64,000 nt of DNA from Lithobates sylvaticus (lineage: Eukaryota; Chordata; Amphibia; Anura; Ranidae). A model generated the notes under the pieces. That model saw only the letters and a list, made by a program, of their open reading frames with translations, had not been told where the DNA came from and did no database searches. Below, in pieces: positions 31,963 through 42,950 of the stretch. Location: positions 578,739,193 through 578,803,192 of the forward strand of contig CM053029.1 of the NCBI GenBank assembly GCA_028564925.1, written 5' to 3'. How positions within the stretch are numbered: the first letter of the stretch is position 1; every line of letters starts with the position of its first letter. The position numbers and the translations under genes are program-made.

Positions 31963-32837
31963 TCAAAAAGCATAAGATAGGAGCGGAGGAGGATTGGAGC
32001 GTTTTGGTTTAGATATGGTCCAGACGGTCCTCAGGGGGCTCGTGGGAGAGGGACGTTTTGGCTGATTCTGAACCGGAGTTACAGTAGCAAAGTCTATTGC
32101 TGCTTCTTGCGAGATGAGTCTCAGGTCCAGGAGGAGGCGTTCACCTTCTGGGAAGCTGTGTAAAGAGTGCGTCTTGCCCTTGAAATCAAACTTAAGAGCA
32201 AAGGGGAAGGCCCATCTGCACTTAATGTCCTTCTGGGACAGAACTGTTAGGAGGGGATTCATGGTTCTCCTTTTTTGAATGGTAGTAGGTGAGATGTCAG
32301 CGAAGACCTGTATGGCATGCCCCTGGCCTGTCAGGGGAGATTGGAAGCAACACAGTTTCATTACGTCTTCCTTGACGGAGAAGAAATGGTGTTTCACCAC
32401 TATGTCTCTTGGGGAGCCATCTTTCCTGGGGGGGGGGGGGGGCAGGGCTCTATCTCCAGCTTGTGTGGAGGGATGTTGGGAATCAGTTGTTTGAAGAAGT
32501 CCTGCACGACGGCCAGGGTGTCAGTGATTGATTCAGGGAGGCCTCTGATTCAGAAGTTTTGTCTTCTGGACCTATTTTCCAGGTCGTCAATCCTGGAGAG
32601 GGCCGTATCCAGTTGATCCTGGAGAACCTGGATATGATCCAAGTTTTGTTTAGTTTTAGAGACAGACATGTCCAGTTTCTGTTCTATAGCTTCCAACCTG
32701 CATCCCAGGTTTTGGAAATCTATCCGGATGTCACCAGTGATTTTAGCTACCATTTGTGCAAGGCCCCTGTCCAGCAATTCTGACAGTTTCAAGAAAAGGC
32801 CAGGAGCTGAAAGGATGGAAGTATGGGGGAGTACCAC
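31963..32837 (-). pseudogene. LINE ORF1 remnant
   Basis: The 32837-32550 frame has the coiled coil and DDLENRSRRQNF (start of the RRM-like domain). The 32400-31963 frame has HAIQVFADISPTTIQKRRTM, KWAFPFALKF-like text and the basic C-tail. The middle of the RRM falls in a region with a G-run (32429-32441) where the frame is lost. Close relative of the ORF1 at 55768-56915. Confidence 0.8.
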
Positions 32838-33117
32838 AGAGGTCTGCGTGTCTGCTGGTGGGGTGCATGGTGTCCGCCATCTTGGATTCGGCCCATGCTG
32901 CTGCTGTAGCGAACTGCAGCCCCAGGTCTCTCCAGGCCAAGCCCGTGGATATGTGGATGTTCCCGAGGTGTTCCACTGTCAAATGATGCCAGGTTGAAGG
33001 GTACCGGGGTCCTGTAACTCCTGCTATGTGCGCCGTTCGGCCGTGGCAGCGCGGAGCTCCAGGCTTAAGCGGCCATCTTGGAGACTTCTGCGTATGTGCC
33101 TTGGTTTAGTAACATTT

Positions 33118-33835
33118 TAAGCTGCTTCTAAGTCGTGTCAAAGTCGCATCGAGCCAAAGTTGCCTGGCAAAATGGTGCGACTTTCAGTTAGTGTGAACCT
33201 GGACGTGATTGGTTAATCTCATGGCAACATAGCATACCTCACGTATTTTGTCTCATGTCATTTACAGTACACCCTGCTATTGATTTTGTCTAAGAGTCAG
33301 ACTGCAATGATCCAAGTGGATGCGATTTCACATACCCAGCAAAACAAACAGCTTCATCTTCATCACTGCTCATATATCTAATGATTAGAATTTCATTCCC
33401 CTTAATGAGAGCATTTGTCTCCGCAGTGCCAATTATTAACCATGCTTGGAAATTCTCCCTGCATGCTCTGGAAGAAAATGTCAAAACAATCTAACAGTGC
33501 TTGTTTTTAATTATTTACTTCCAAGAAGAATTCTTATATATTTATTAAATTAAAACTAAAGACCAACATATGTTTAGTTTTGGATAGACTGAAAAAGTAT
33601 TAGAACCACTGTCAGGGTTTTTATTATTGCTGTCTGTGTCCACGTTAGGGAGAGTATCCTGTTTACCATTATCATTGAGTCCCGGTTCACACTTGTGTGA
33701 TTCCACTGCTCTCTGCAAACTGCTTCGGGTATCAATGTAATGTTAAGTGGTTAGGTGGAGGGGGAGCCTATCATAAAAAAATATCACGATCCCATACAAC
33801 AAATGAAGTATATTGAAAGGGGGGATGTTCCCCAT
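33118..33835. other. Single-copy-looking non-coding DNA
   Basis: No gene or terminal repeats. About 33380-33445 matches about 27065-27140 in inverted orientation. Confidence 0.4.
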
Positions 33836-33839
33836 AAGT

Positions 33840-34034
33840 CCATAAATAGGGAGACTGTGTGAAAAGAGGCTGGATTTTAAAGTGCCAAAAAACAGTATCA
33901 ACTACAAATTACACCAGCATAAACAACATACAACCATTCTGTGCAAACAATGCTTAATGAAGGATTTAGGGATCATGGATCAACGAGTTTTGCCCAAAGC
34001 AGGAAGGGGAATTCTCCAGGATCCAGTTTGCAAC
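33840..34034 (-). mobile_element. Small retroelement fragment with decayed hammerhead-like motif
   Basis: Inverted relative of 38000-38185: CAACCATTCTGTGCAAACAA, ATGCTTAATGAAGGATT and TTTTGCCCAAAGCAGGAAGG are shared in inverse form. Ends where a TTAACCACTTCC MITE begins. Confidence 0.6.
33977..34024 (-). ncRNA. Hammerhead-like motif, decayed
   Basis: On the minus strand, GGATC/GATCC closes a stem. Inside, CTGGAGA stands where CTGANGA is expected and CAAAACTCGTT where GAAACNCGTN is expected. Two core positions are changed, so it is probably inactive. Confidence 0.4.
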
Positions 34035-34213
34035 ATTAACCACTTCCGGACTGCCGCACGCCGATGTACGTCCCTACTTTGGGGGCGGATATCGTTGTTA
34101 TGGCAGCATAACCGGCAGTCCGGTTCAAGATAAAAGTGGTCTCTGCGGCGGATTCGACACAAGATCACTTTTATCTATGGCGGGAGAGGCCCCCCTCCCA
34201 CTATGATCCAGTG
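34035..34213 (+). mobile_element. TTAACCACTTCC MITE, left part, split by the hAT at 34214
   Basis: Starts TTAACCACTTCCGGACTGCC. The pre-insertion sequence is restored at 37025 (ATCCAGTG|CCCTCCGCCG). Confidence 0.75.
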
Positions 34214-34675
34214 CAGGGACGTCTTTTCGCATGGGCACGCTGGGCAGTTGCCCGGGGGCCCCAGTTGCCCGGGGGCCCCAGTTGCCTGGGGGACCCCAGG
34301 CCCCTTCCAGTGCCGGCACGCTGCTATCTGCAGGAGTGTGTACCGGAGGTGCAGAGGGAATGTCTGCTGCCGGGGATCGTGCAGGGGCGCAGGGAGGGAA
34401 CTATCGCATGCAGTACACTGACAGATCCCTCCCCCGGCTCCCCCAGCTGCAGAGCTGTTTGGCGGCTCAGGGCTCTGAGTGATGACGAGGAGCTGGCCCG
34501 CCTCCTTCATTGGCAATGGTTGGGACTCGTGAGGGGGTGTGGCCAGGCAAGGGGTAACCCCGCCTTTCACTGGGGGCAGAGCGGCCGGGCGGCCTCGCAC
34601 GATCCTTCTGGGCAGAGCAAAATGGAGGTAAAAGAAAAGGCTCTAAAAATGCTGTTTTCTTTTTTATGCAGCCAC

Positions 34676-34906
34676 TGGACTAAGAGAAATTGGGTTGAAA
34701 ACTGCTCTGCTTGATTTCTTACACTCAGGCCAGTGCTACAGGAAAAAAACAGATACCATCTTGAGCTTTGTCAACTTTATTACTTCTATCTTTAGACTTT
34801 TACATATAAGTAAAAAAGTTCTGTTAGCTGACAAAGATCAAGATGGTATGTTTTTTCCTGTAGCACTGTCCTCACTGTAAGTTTTCAACCCAATTTCTCC
34901 CAGTCC
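34676..34906. repeat. Imperfect palindrome inside the hAT
   Basis: Outer arms ACTAAGAGAAATTGGGTTG against its inverse near 34890. Inner arms GTGCTACAGGAAAAAAACAG at 34731 against the inverse ending at 34867. Probably a nested MITE. Confidence 0.8.
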
Positions 34907-35282
34907 TCTGCCTGATGTCGCCCAGTCCCCCTGCTGTCGCCCTGTCCCTTGCTGTCGCCCAGTTCCCTGCTGTCACCCAGTCCCCCTGTTGTCGCCCTGT
35001 CCCCTGCTGTCACCCTGTCCCCCTCCTGTCGCCCAGTCCCCTGCTGTCGCCCAGTCCCCTGCTGTCTCCCAGTCCCCCTGCTGTCGCCCAGTGCCTCTGC
35101 TGTCGCCCAATCACCTGCTGTCACCCAGGCCTCTGCTGATGCCCAGTCTCTTGCTGTCACCTAGCCCCCAGCTGTCACCCAGTCCCTCTGCTGTCACCCA
35201 GTCCTCTGCTGTCGCCCAGTCACCTGCTGTCACCCAGTCCCTCTGCTGTCACCCAGTCCCCCTGCTGTCACCCAGTCCTCTA
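34905..35282. repeat. Minisatellite, 15-20 bp unit (CTGTCGCCCAGTCCC)
   Basis: Roughly 22 variant copies of CTGCTGTC(G/A)CCCAGTCCC. Confidence 0.92.
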
Positions 35283-35849
35283 AAAAAAATTAAAAATATT
35301 TAAATGTTGGCAACTATGCTCGCTGTGTATGGCAGGTCAATGAGGGGGCAACAAACATCACAGGGGGGTATAGACATGGCCTGTACTAGACTATTTTACG
35401 CCCTTTCTATACCGTATAGAAATTATATTTTAGAGGTACATACGTTTTTTTTTTTTTGGGGGGGGGGGGCAAGTAGCTGGTCTTGCCTAGGGCGCAAAAT
35501 AGTCTTGCGTGGGCCCCGGCCACATCAGAGCCAGACAAATAGTACTAGCAGTTGGACAAGGGAGTCGGGCTGAGTGGGCACAGGCAGTCCAGCGCGTGGC
35601 AGCATCTTTGGTTCCGCCTGCAAGCTGGGCTGTCACCACCTCTCCTGAGCCTCCCTGAGTGACTGAGCGAGCTAAGGCAGACGGTGTGCGCAGAAGCTCA
35701 AGTTTCCCGATGGCGAGCAGGTCAGGCAAGAGAAGAAACTGTGCTGCCCCTCCCCCTTGAGCCGCCGCTGTCAGCAGAGGGCTCTATTTCTTGCCCATCC
35801 CCCTCCAACTGTCAGCAGTGGGGAGATCAGCGGTGTCTCTGGAGAGGAA

Positions 35850-36905
35850 CCAGTGGCAAGTGACATACTAAATCTGGTGACGGGATGGGTGGCAAGTGAC
35901 ACGCTGAATCTGGTGATGGGATGGGTGGCAAGTGACACACTGAATCTGGTGACGGGACGGTGGCAAGTGACACGCTGAATCTGGTGGCAGGGGACGGGTG
36001 GCAAGTGACACGCTGAATCTGGTGGCAGGGGACATGTGGCAATAGACACGCTGAATTTGGTGACAGGTGACGATGGCAAGTGACACGCTGAAACTGGTGA
36101 GGGGATGGGTGGCAAGTGACACGCTCAATCAGGTGACAGGACGGTGGCAAGTGACAAGCTGAATCTGGTGGCAGGGGATGGGTGGCAAGTGACACGCTAA
36201 ATCTGGTGGCAGGGGACGTGTGGCAATAGACACGCTGAATTTGGTGACAGGTGACGATGGCAAGTGACACCCTGAAACTGGTGACGAGATGGGTGGCAAG
36301 TGACACGCTGAATCAGGTGATGGGACGGGGGCAAGTGACACGCTGAATCTGGTGGCAGGGGACGGGTGTCAAGTGATATGCTGAATCAGGTGACGGGACG
36401 GTTGCAAGTGACATGCTGAATCTCGTGGCAGGGGACGGGTGGCAAGTGACACGCTGAATCTGGGGGCAGGGGACAGGTGGCAAGTGACACGCTGAATCTG
36501 GTGACGGGACGGTGGCAAGTGACACGCTGAACCTGGTGGCAGGGGACAGGTGGCAAGTGACACGCTGAATCTGGTGGCAGGGGATGGGTGGCAAGTGACA
36601 CGCTGAATCTGGTGGCAGGGGACAGGGGGCAAGTGACACACTGAACCTGGTGGCAGGAGACGGGTGGCAAGTGACACGCTGAATCTGGTGGCAGGGGATG
36701 GGTGGCAAGTGACACACTGAATCTGGTGACAGGTGACGGTGGCAAGTGACACGCTGAATCTGGTGGCAGGGGATGGGTGGCAAGTGACCCACTGAATCTG
36801 GTGACAAGTGACAGTGGCAAGTGACATGCTGAATCTGGTGACAAGGGACCGGTGGCAAGTGACACGCTGAATCTGGTGCCAGGGGACAGTAGCAAGTGAC
36901 ACGCT
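35850..36905. repeat. Minisatellite, about 37-38 bp unit
   Basis: About 28 copies of GTGGCAAGTGACACGCTGAA plus TCTGGTGGCAGGGGACGG. It produces long false frames on the minus strand (Cys/His-rich, PPIPCHQIQ-type) in all phases. Confidence 0.95.
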
Positions 36906-37024
36906 GTAAAGTAGAAATACTGTACTTTCATTCTTGAGAGTAGGTGCGTAAATGGGGGCAAGCTTGTAGGGGCCCCATAGCATTACTTTGCCCAGGGGCC
37001 CATGCTGCTATTAAGATGGCCCTG

Positions 37025-37870
37025 ATCCAGTGCCCTCCGCCGCTTACCGGAGCCGTCGGGAGCGGTGAAATGGAGACGAGTGAGGGGAAGATGGCCCCAA
37101 CCTGTCTCCATGAACCTGCAGGGCGGAAGCAACGTCATAACGTCACTTCCGCCCATAGCTCTTAAAGGTGAATTATTTATTTATTTTTTTTAAATTACAA
37201 CATATTTAAAAAAAATGTTATTGCATTTTAGTGTAAATATGAGATCTGAGGTCTTTTTTACCCCAGATCTCATATTTAAGGGGTCCTGTCATGCTTTTTT
37301 TCTATTACAAGGGATGTTTACATTCCTTGTATAGGAATAAAAGTGACAGATTTTTTTAAAAACAGTGTAAAAATAAAAAGTGAAAGGTGAAATACATAAG
37401 AAAAAAAAATAAATTCAAACACGTCCTGTCCTGCCGAGCTCGCGTGCAGAAGCGAACGCATACGTGAGTAGGGCCCGCATATGAAAATGGTGTTCAAACC
37501 ACACATGTGAGGTATCGCTGTGATCGGTAGAATAATTCTAGCCCTAGATCTCCTCTGTAACGCAAAATATGCAACCGGTAGAATTTTTTAAATGTCGCCT
37601 ATGGAGATTTTTAAGGGTAAAAGTTTGTCGCCATTCCACGAGCAGGCGCAATTTTGAAGCGTGACAAGTTGAGTATCAATTTACTCAGCGTAACATTATC
37701 TTTCACAATATAAAAACAAATTTGGGCTTACTTTTACTGTTGTCTTATTTTTTAATTTAAAAAAAGTGTATTTTTTAAAAAAAAAAAGTGCTCTTGTAAG
37801 ACCGCTGTGCATGTCACCGATGTGAGGAGCTAAAAAAATCCATCCATATGGTTCAAAACAACATGAAAAA
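37025..37870 (+). mobile_element. MITE, right part after the hAT
   Basis: Continues from the target copy. 37150-37720 matches 46600-47400 in inverse order: GAGATCTGAGG/CCTCAGATCTC-type palindrome, TATTACAAGGGATG, CACACATGTGAGGTATCGC, GTGTTCAAACCAC. Non-coding. Confidence 0.65.
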
Positions 37871-38009
37871 AAAAAACAAATCCACAAGATAGGACCAAAA
37901 CATAGACCATAAGGGAAAGATCACCTCTATTCCAAAGTGTGTTTAAAAGTAATACAAACGCTGCCAATGGCGGATCACGCGTTCAGCGCTATGTGGCGTC
38001 ACCTGGCGT

Positions 38010-38052
38010 GGATCCTGGACAAGCCCCCTTCCTGCTTTGTGCAAAACGATCC
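38010..38052 (+). ncRNA. Hammerhead-like motif, decayed
   Basis: GGATC (38010) pairs with GATCC (38048). CTGGACA and GCAAAACGATCC stand in place of the CTGANGA and GAAAC-NCGTN cores; the stem III part is lost. AATAAA lies 110 nt downstream (38162-38167). Same family as 33977-34024. Confidence 0.4.
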
Positions 38053-38187
38053 ATGATTCATAAATTCTTCATTATGCATTGTTTGCACAGAATGGTTGTA
38101 TATTGTTTATGCTGGTGTAATTGGTACCTATGATATTATATATGTTTTTAAATTCTGTATAAATAAAATTTAGATGAATCTTTTTTA

Positions 38188-39004
38188 ACCAGTTAAGGAC
38201 CATAAGGATTTTGCTATACGGCACTGCATCGCTTTAACTGACAATTGTGTGGCCCTGCAACGTTGTAACCAAACAAAATGTATGTCCCTTTTTTTTCCAC
38301 AAATAGAGCTTTCATTTGGTGGTATTTGATCATCTCTGCGTTTTTTTTGCGCTAAAAACAAAAAAAGAGTGTAAATTTTGAAAAAAAAACTTTTTACTTT
38401 TTGCTATATTAAATATCCCCACTTTTTTTTTTTGTAAATCGCAATAAGCGTAAATTGATTGGTTTGGTTTGCGCAAAAGTTTTAACATCTACAAAATAGG
38501 GGATAGATTTATGGCATTTTTATTATTTATTTATCTTTTACTTTTTTGGAACCATTGACATTTATACAGCGATGAGAGCTAAAAATAGCCACTGATTACT
38601 GTATAAATGTCACTGGCAGGAAAGGGGTTAATACTAGGGGGCGATCAAGGGGTTAAGTGTTCCCTAGGGAGGTGTTTCTAACTGTGAAGGGAGTGTACTG
38701 ACTAGAGGAGGAGAGATATCGCTGTTGCTGATCACTAGGAACAGCAGATCTCTCTACTCCCCAGTCAGAATGGGATCTGTCTATTTACATTGACAGATCC
38801 CCGTTCTGGCTCTCTGAAGAGCGATCGCAGGTGGCTGGCGGACATGGCGGCTGCCAGCCATGCGCACTGGCTCCGGCGTCACGACGCAGGTATGCGTACA
38901 CCCCTCATCGCTCTTAAAGCGGCTGACATACACCTATTGCGATTCGCACAGCCGTGCCGACCTGCCACAGTATAATGACCGTGGCTGGTCGGCAAACAGT
39001 TAAA
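38188..39004 (+). mobile_element. TTAA-type MITE, full copy
   Basis: Starts TTAACCAGTTAAGGACCATA and ends GGCTGGTCGGCAAACAGTTAA. Reference copy for the fragments at 1086, 2290, 6045/21672/24289 and 52235 (-). Landmarks in order: AGAGCTTTCATTTGGTGG, TGATCATCTCTGCG, TTTGCGCAAAAGTTTT, CATTTATACAGCGATGAG, ACTAGGGGGCG. Non-coding. Confidence 0.82.
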
Positions 39005-39245
39005 TTCATTTCGGAGTGGTTGATGCTGTTTTTTGCCACTTTAAAATCCCCCCCCCCCCTCTTTTCTCACAGTCTCCCTATTTAGGGACTTGTGGGAAAC
39101 CTCCCTCCTTTTAATATACTTTACTGTAAAGTTAATGACACCCCCAAATCGTTTCGCAGGTCGCATTTGGTGCGAATGCGATGCAATTTCAGCCATACAG
39201 CCAAAGAGGAGCATGGAGGTAATCACTCTTGGGCACTTTATTCTA

Positions 39246-39692
39246 ATGCCGTGTACACACGATCAAACTTTCTGGCAGACTAGGACCCATGGTCTTCCCG
39301 ACGGACTTTCGGCGGAGTTCAGACTGACTTTCCGAACGTACGAACTTGGCCACACACGAACGGACTTGGCCACACACGAACAGACTAAGTCCGTTTGTAT
39401 TGAACGTGATGAGGTAAACGGGACTAAAAAAGGAAGTTAAATAGCCAGTAGCCAATAGCTTCCCTTGCGTCGTATTTGCGTCGTATTTGGTCCGTCAAAC
39501 CAGCATACAGACGAACGGTTTTCCCGATAGGAATTGAGTTTGTGGGATAGATTTGAAACATGTTCTATTTCTAGGTCCGTCTGATTTTTTTAACTAAAAA
39601 TCGGATTAGCCCACACACGATCGGATTGTCCAACGGACTAATTCCGTCGAACCTAGTCTGCTGGAAAGTCCGGTCGTGTGTACGCGGCATTA
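39246..39692. mobile_element. Harbinger-type MITE (TAATGCC...ACACACG ends)
   Basis: Left TAATGCCGTGTACACACGAT; right, inverted, TAATGCCGCGTACACACGAC. Many GTCCG/CGGAC motifs inside. Relatives: 40372-40800, 43553-43965, 50680-50955 and 55065-55477, and the left end of the coding element at 57607. Confidence 0.85.
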
Positions 39693-40099
39693 GAAAGCAC
39701 GTGTGTTCGGGTATAGAACACAGTGAAACAGAAGAATATACCAGGAGTAGACTGTGATTTGGCAAAGAACCACGTGTGTGTTAATAGATTGCACAGAGAC
39801 TGTCAAATATGCACCTTTTTTTGTATATTGATGCACTTATTAACTGTAATACATTTTTGTAATACAGATTTGTACTATACTGATTATAGGTGTATTAATA
39901 ATTGTTTGCTAGACAACACATTTTTTGAGTTTTTTTAAAACTTTTGATGTGGGAACACATGACAGTGGTAAGCGGCAACAACACATATACACTACAGTAA
40001 TTGAATTTTTTTTTTTTTGGCGCAGGTGTATTTTGGTTTAGCATACAGCCCTATGACTGAATTCCCATTGGGCTGATATCACATGTGATGTGCACAGCA
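39693..40099. other. Non-coding, unclassified
   Basis: No gene or repeat ends recognised. Confidence 0.4.
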
Positions 40100-40347
40100 A
40101 TATGGTGCAAATCACATGCGCCGGAGTGACATCATTGCTGCTCCGGCCACTCACAGCGCCGGAGCAGCGATACCCGGAAGGAAGATGGATGCTTTGTGCA
40201 ACAGGGGACAGCGGTGACATCGCTGGCTCCTGTGTCAGGTAAGTGACACATAATGGGCTACTATGCGATGCATAGTAGTCTATTATGCTTTACCTTTGCA
40301 GGGAAACAAAGAGGAAGTAAACCCATCAGGGTTTACTTCCTCTTTAA
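40100..40347. mobile_element. TTAA-type MITE fragment ending in a joined palindrome
   Basis: GCATAGTAGTCTATTATGC and CTTTGCAGG precede AAAGAGGAAGTAAACCC (40310), then TCA, then GGGTTTACTTCCTCTTTAA (to 40347): two termini of the 4446-5075 family head to head. Confidence 0.7.
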
Positions 40348-40371
40348 ACTACATAGAGGGTTCTTTACTGT

Positions 40372-40800
40372 AATGCCCCGTACATACGGTCGGAAAATCC
40401 GACCACAAAATCCATCGGATTTTTTCCGACGGATTTTGTCCGACACTGGTGTTGCATTCACACGGTCGGACAAAGTTGTCGGAAAATCCGATCATTCTGA
40501 ACGTGGTGATGTTTGTTGCCTACGAAGGGACTACGTAGAGGCTAGTAGCCAATAGCTTTGGTCTTATAATGTGATCTGAGCATGCATGGCACTTTGTCCA
40601 TCGGAATTCGCTACACACGATCGGAAAAAGTCCGATAGGACTTTGTTGTCGGAAAATTTGAGAGCAGGAGATAAAACTTTGTCCGTCTGAAAATCCGACG
40701 GAATAAGTCCGATGGAGCCTACACACGGTCGGAATTTCCGACAACATTGTCCGATAGGACATTTTCCGTCGTAAAATCTGACCGTGTGTACGGGACATTA
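40372..40800. mobile_element. Harbinger-type MITE
   Basis: Left TAATGCCCCGTACATACGGT; right, inverted, TAATGTCCCGTACACACGGT. Dense GTCGGA/TCCGAC motifs. Non-coding. Confidence 0.85.
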
Positions 40801-41005
40801 GAGCGGCAAGGATGTGGAATTCCCTTCCACCGGCGGTGGTCTCAGGGGGGGTATTGATAGTTTCAAGAAACTATTGGATAAGCACCTGAGCGACCGCAAC
40901 ATACAGGGATATACAATGTAATACTGACATATAATCACACACACGTTGGACTTGATGGACTTGTGTCTTTTTTCAACCTTACCTACTATGTAACTATGTA
41001 CCTAT
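40801..41005 (+). mobile_element. CR1/L2-like LINE 3' end fragment
   Basis: GCAAGGATGTGGAATTCCCT translates to ARMWNSLPPAVVSGG, the C-terminal signature of CR1-type ORF2 (WNSLP). It is followed by a frameshifted SFKKLLDKHLSDRN and the tail GTTGGACTTGATGGACTTGT, ending in short CTATGTAA-type repeats (40986-41005). Only the last 200 bp are present. Confidence 0.65.
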
Positions 41006-41304
41006 GGTGGACGCTGGAACTACAACCTTCCGCTCTGAGAAGCACAGTACCATCAGCAGGTGTTTCAGGTCCTGACGGTAGCTAGGTCTTATCCTAACTT
41101 GACTGCAATCGTGGAAATACAGTTTTAGCAAACTTTTTTTTAGTTGAGAATATAGTAATCATCTATGTTATGAAAACTAGTTTTAGGATCCAAAGATTTT
41201 CAATCAAATTGATCGATCAAGAGGCCACACACATAAAAAATATACTTGGATTTTTTTCAGCAAGTAAAAAGCACCTAAAAAGGTAACCACGCTAATTTTT
41301 TCTT
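41006..41304. other. Non-coding, unclassified
   Basis: Nothing recognised. Confidence 0.4.
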
Positions 41305-41527
41305 AAAGTGGAAGTAAACCCTCCTATCGTTTTCAGCCAAGGAAGCTGCCATCTTGGCCTCTGTTCAATCTTCAACTGCCATGATGCTGCACATGTGATC
41401 AGTTATGACACCAGCCATTGGATGGTTTGACAGTTTGGTTGACAGCATAGTCAATGTGACAGGTAGCATTTCCAGGATGCCATTTTTTTTTAACTATTTA
41501 AATCAAAGGGTTTACTTCCGTTTTAAG
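41305..41527. mobile_element. TTAA-type MITE, short copy
   Basis: TTAAAGTGGAAGTAAACCCT at the left and GGGTTTACTTCCGTTTTAA at the right. Confidence 0.8.
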
Positions 41528-41560
41528 TTTTGCTCTGTTAATAGAAACGTGTAACACATA

Positions 41561-42946
41561 TGTAGCACTAACCCCCGAAGGAGCTGCTGGTTATTTTTGG
41601 ACTTATCGTTACCTTCTTAACCTCGTGTGCGTCTAGGGGTTTCCCGAGGTAGATGGCCCAAAGAACTGTAGAAACTGACACTGGATCCACTTTAGGGATT
41701 TTTATTTGAAAAACGTCAGATAAACACAGTCTCTCGATAGGGAATAGAGGGTATGGGTAGGAAGTTCAGGCACTCTTGGAACTGCTGACACTTGAATGTC
41801 TCTCACTATACAATCAAGGGAATAGCTATTCGCAACTGGATACTTCAGCCATCGGATAAATCCCCTTTTGGTGAATTTAGCAACCGACAGGTGATTCAGA
41901 TAAGCAAAGTCTCTGCCACAGACTTGGTAGTAAAACTTGTAGTGAAAAGTCTCTGCCACAGACTTGTAGTAAACTGAAGGATGAATTTAGAGAACCCTCA
42001 CACGGTACCAGTATCTAGCAGCCGGTCCAGCGATACCGTACGAGCGTGGATTCACCTGGTGTCCTTTCCAGCTTAGCCTCCAGGCTCTTACCGAGCAGCC
42101 AGCCTTGTGCATGGCCCTCTTCTAAAGAGTCCTCCCCTGGTTGGGTTCTCAGTTGATGGGCCTCTCCAAAACTGAGACGCACCGGACCACCTTGGAATCC
42201 TCCTTCCAGTTACTGCACCTCGGGCTAGCCAGCCCCGAGGCTCAAAAATGGATGGATCTGCACCCCATGCCATGAGGGTCCCTGGGGGCTGGTCAGGAGG
42301 ACCAGGACCAAACAGTAAGGAAGATCATATGGACAGGAACCCAGAATCACGTGACCTCAGTACCTTAAAGTGGTTGTAAACCCTTACAAACCACTTTGGC
42401 TTACAGGTAAGCCTAGATTAAGGCTTACCTGTAGGTCCAATAAATATCTCCTAAACCTACATGGTTTAGGAGATATTTAGACAAAAAGAGGAATCGCTGT
42501 CAATATACTCCGGTATTGATGGCGCCGGAGAAGGTCGTGGATGAGGACCGCTTCGGGGGCTTCGTTCTCAGGTAAGTTATTCATAATGAGCTAGTATGCT
42601 ATGCATACTAGCTCATTATGCCTTTGCCTTGCAGGTTCCGATTTTTTTTTTTTGTGAGGAGGCTTTACTTCCTCTTTAAGTACCCTCTCCCAGAACACAC
42701 AGCGAGACAACACACCCACTGATTGGTTCCGAGAAAAATTGGCACCCAATGCGTCCAACCAGACTGCGTTCCGATGCTTGCCAGAGGTGACACCAACACC
42801 TATGGCCAAACAGAACACAATACAGTCCAGCCAAACTGGTACTGAGACCATAATTTGGAACAATTAACCCTAAAACCCAACTATGGTTTTAAAAACATTA
42901 AATTGACAAAAATATAGCACGTGCTCTTCAGTAGTCCGGTGCTACA
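41561..42946. mobile_element. Solo LTR, probably Ty3/Gypsy-type (fossil), with nested MITE
   Basis: Starts TGTAGCACTAACCC and ends CCGGTGCTACA. 4-bp target duplication CATA at 41557-41560 and 42947-42950. No internal coding region. A TTAA-type MITE (42365-42679) is inserted in it. Its right-hand portion is also present in the duplicated segment at 54023-55617. Moderate age. Confidence 0.78.
42365..42679. mobile_element. TTAA-type MITE in the solo LTR
   Basis: TTAAAGTGGTTGTAAACCC at the left, GGCTTTACTTCCTCTTTAA at the right. GTACC flanks it on both sides (42360-42364, 42680-42684). Internal palindrome CTAGTATGCTATGCATACTAG. Confidence 0.85.
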
Positions 42947-42950
42947 CATA

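Larger units (their letters stand above)
30396..33102 (-). mobile_element. L1-like LINE, internally deleted, minus strand
   Basis: Exact 15-bp target duplication GGTTTAGTAACATTT at 30381-30395 and 33103-33117. The 5' end (33102 downward) has AAGATGGCCGCTTAAGCC and GGAGCTCCG as in the other two LINEs. ORF1 remnants lie at 32837-32550 and 32400-31963, and only the ORF2 C-terminus at 31493-31221. The 3' end is AATCAATAAAAATC just before the target copy. The endonuclease and reverse transcriptase regions are missing. Confidence 0.88.
34214..37024. mobile_element. Non-autonomous hAT element built largely of minisatellites
   Basis: Tips CAGGGACGTC and, inverted, CAGGGCCATC. Exact 8-bp target duplication ATCCAGTG at 34206-34213 and 37025-37032. 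The subterminal GGGGCCCC/GCATGGGC blocks match in inverse. No transposase. Contents: palindrome 34676-34906 and minisatellites 34905-35282 and 35850-36905. The many small frames in it are repeat artefacts. Confidence 0.88.

Noticed and set aside
35771-36983. Long Cys/His-rich minus-strand frames (up to 204 aa) resembling zinc-finger repeats
   Set aside because: They are the 37-38 bp minisatellite read in every phase; no proper finger spacing.
39246-39692. Tc1-type assignment of the ACACACG MITEs because TA can be read at both tips
   Set aside because: Tips match the Harbinger element at 57607 better, and TA is part of a longer symmetric tip; the target-site length could not be settled by eye.
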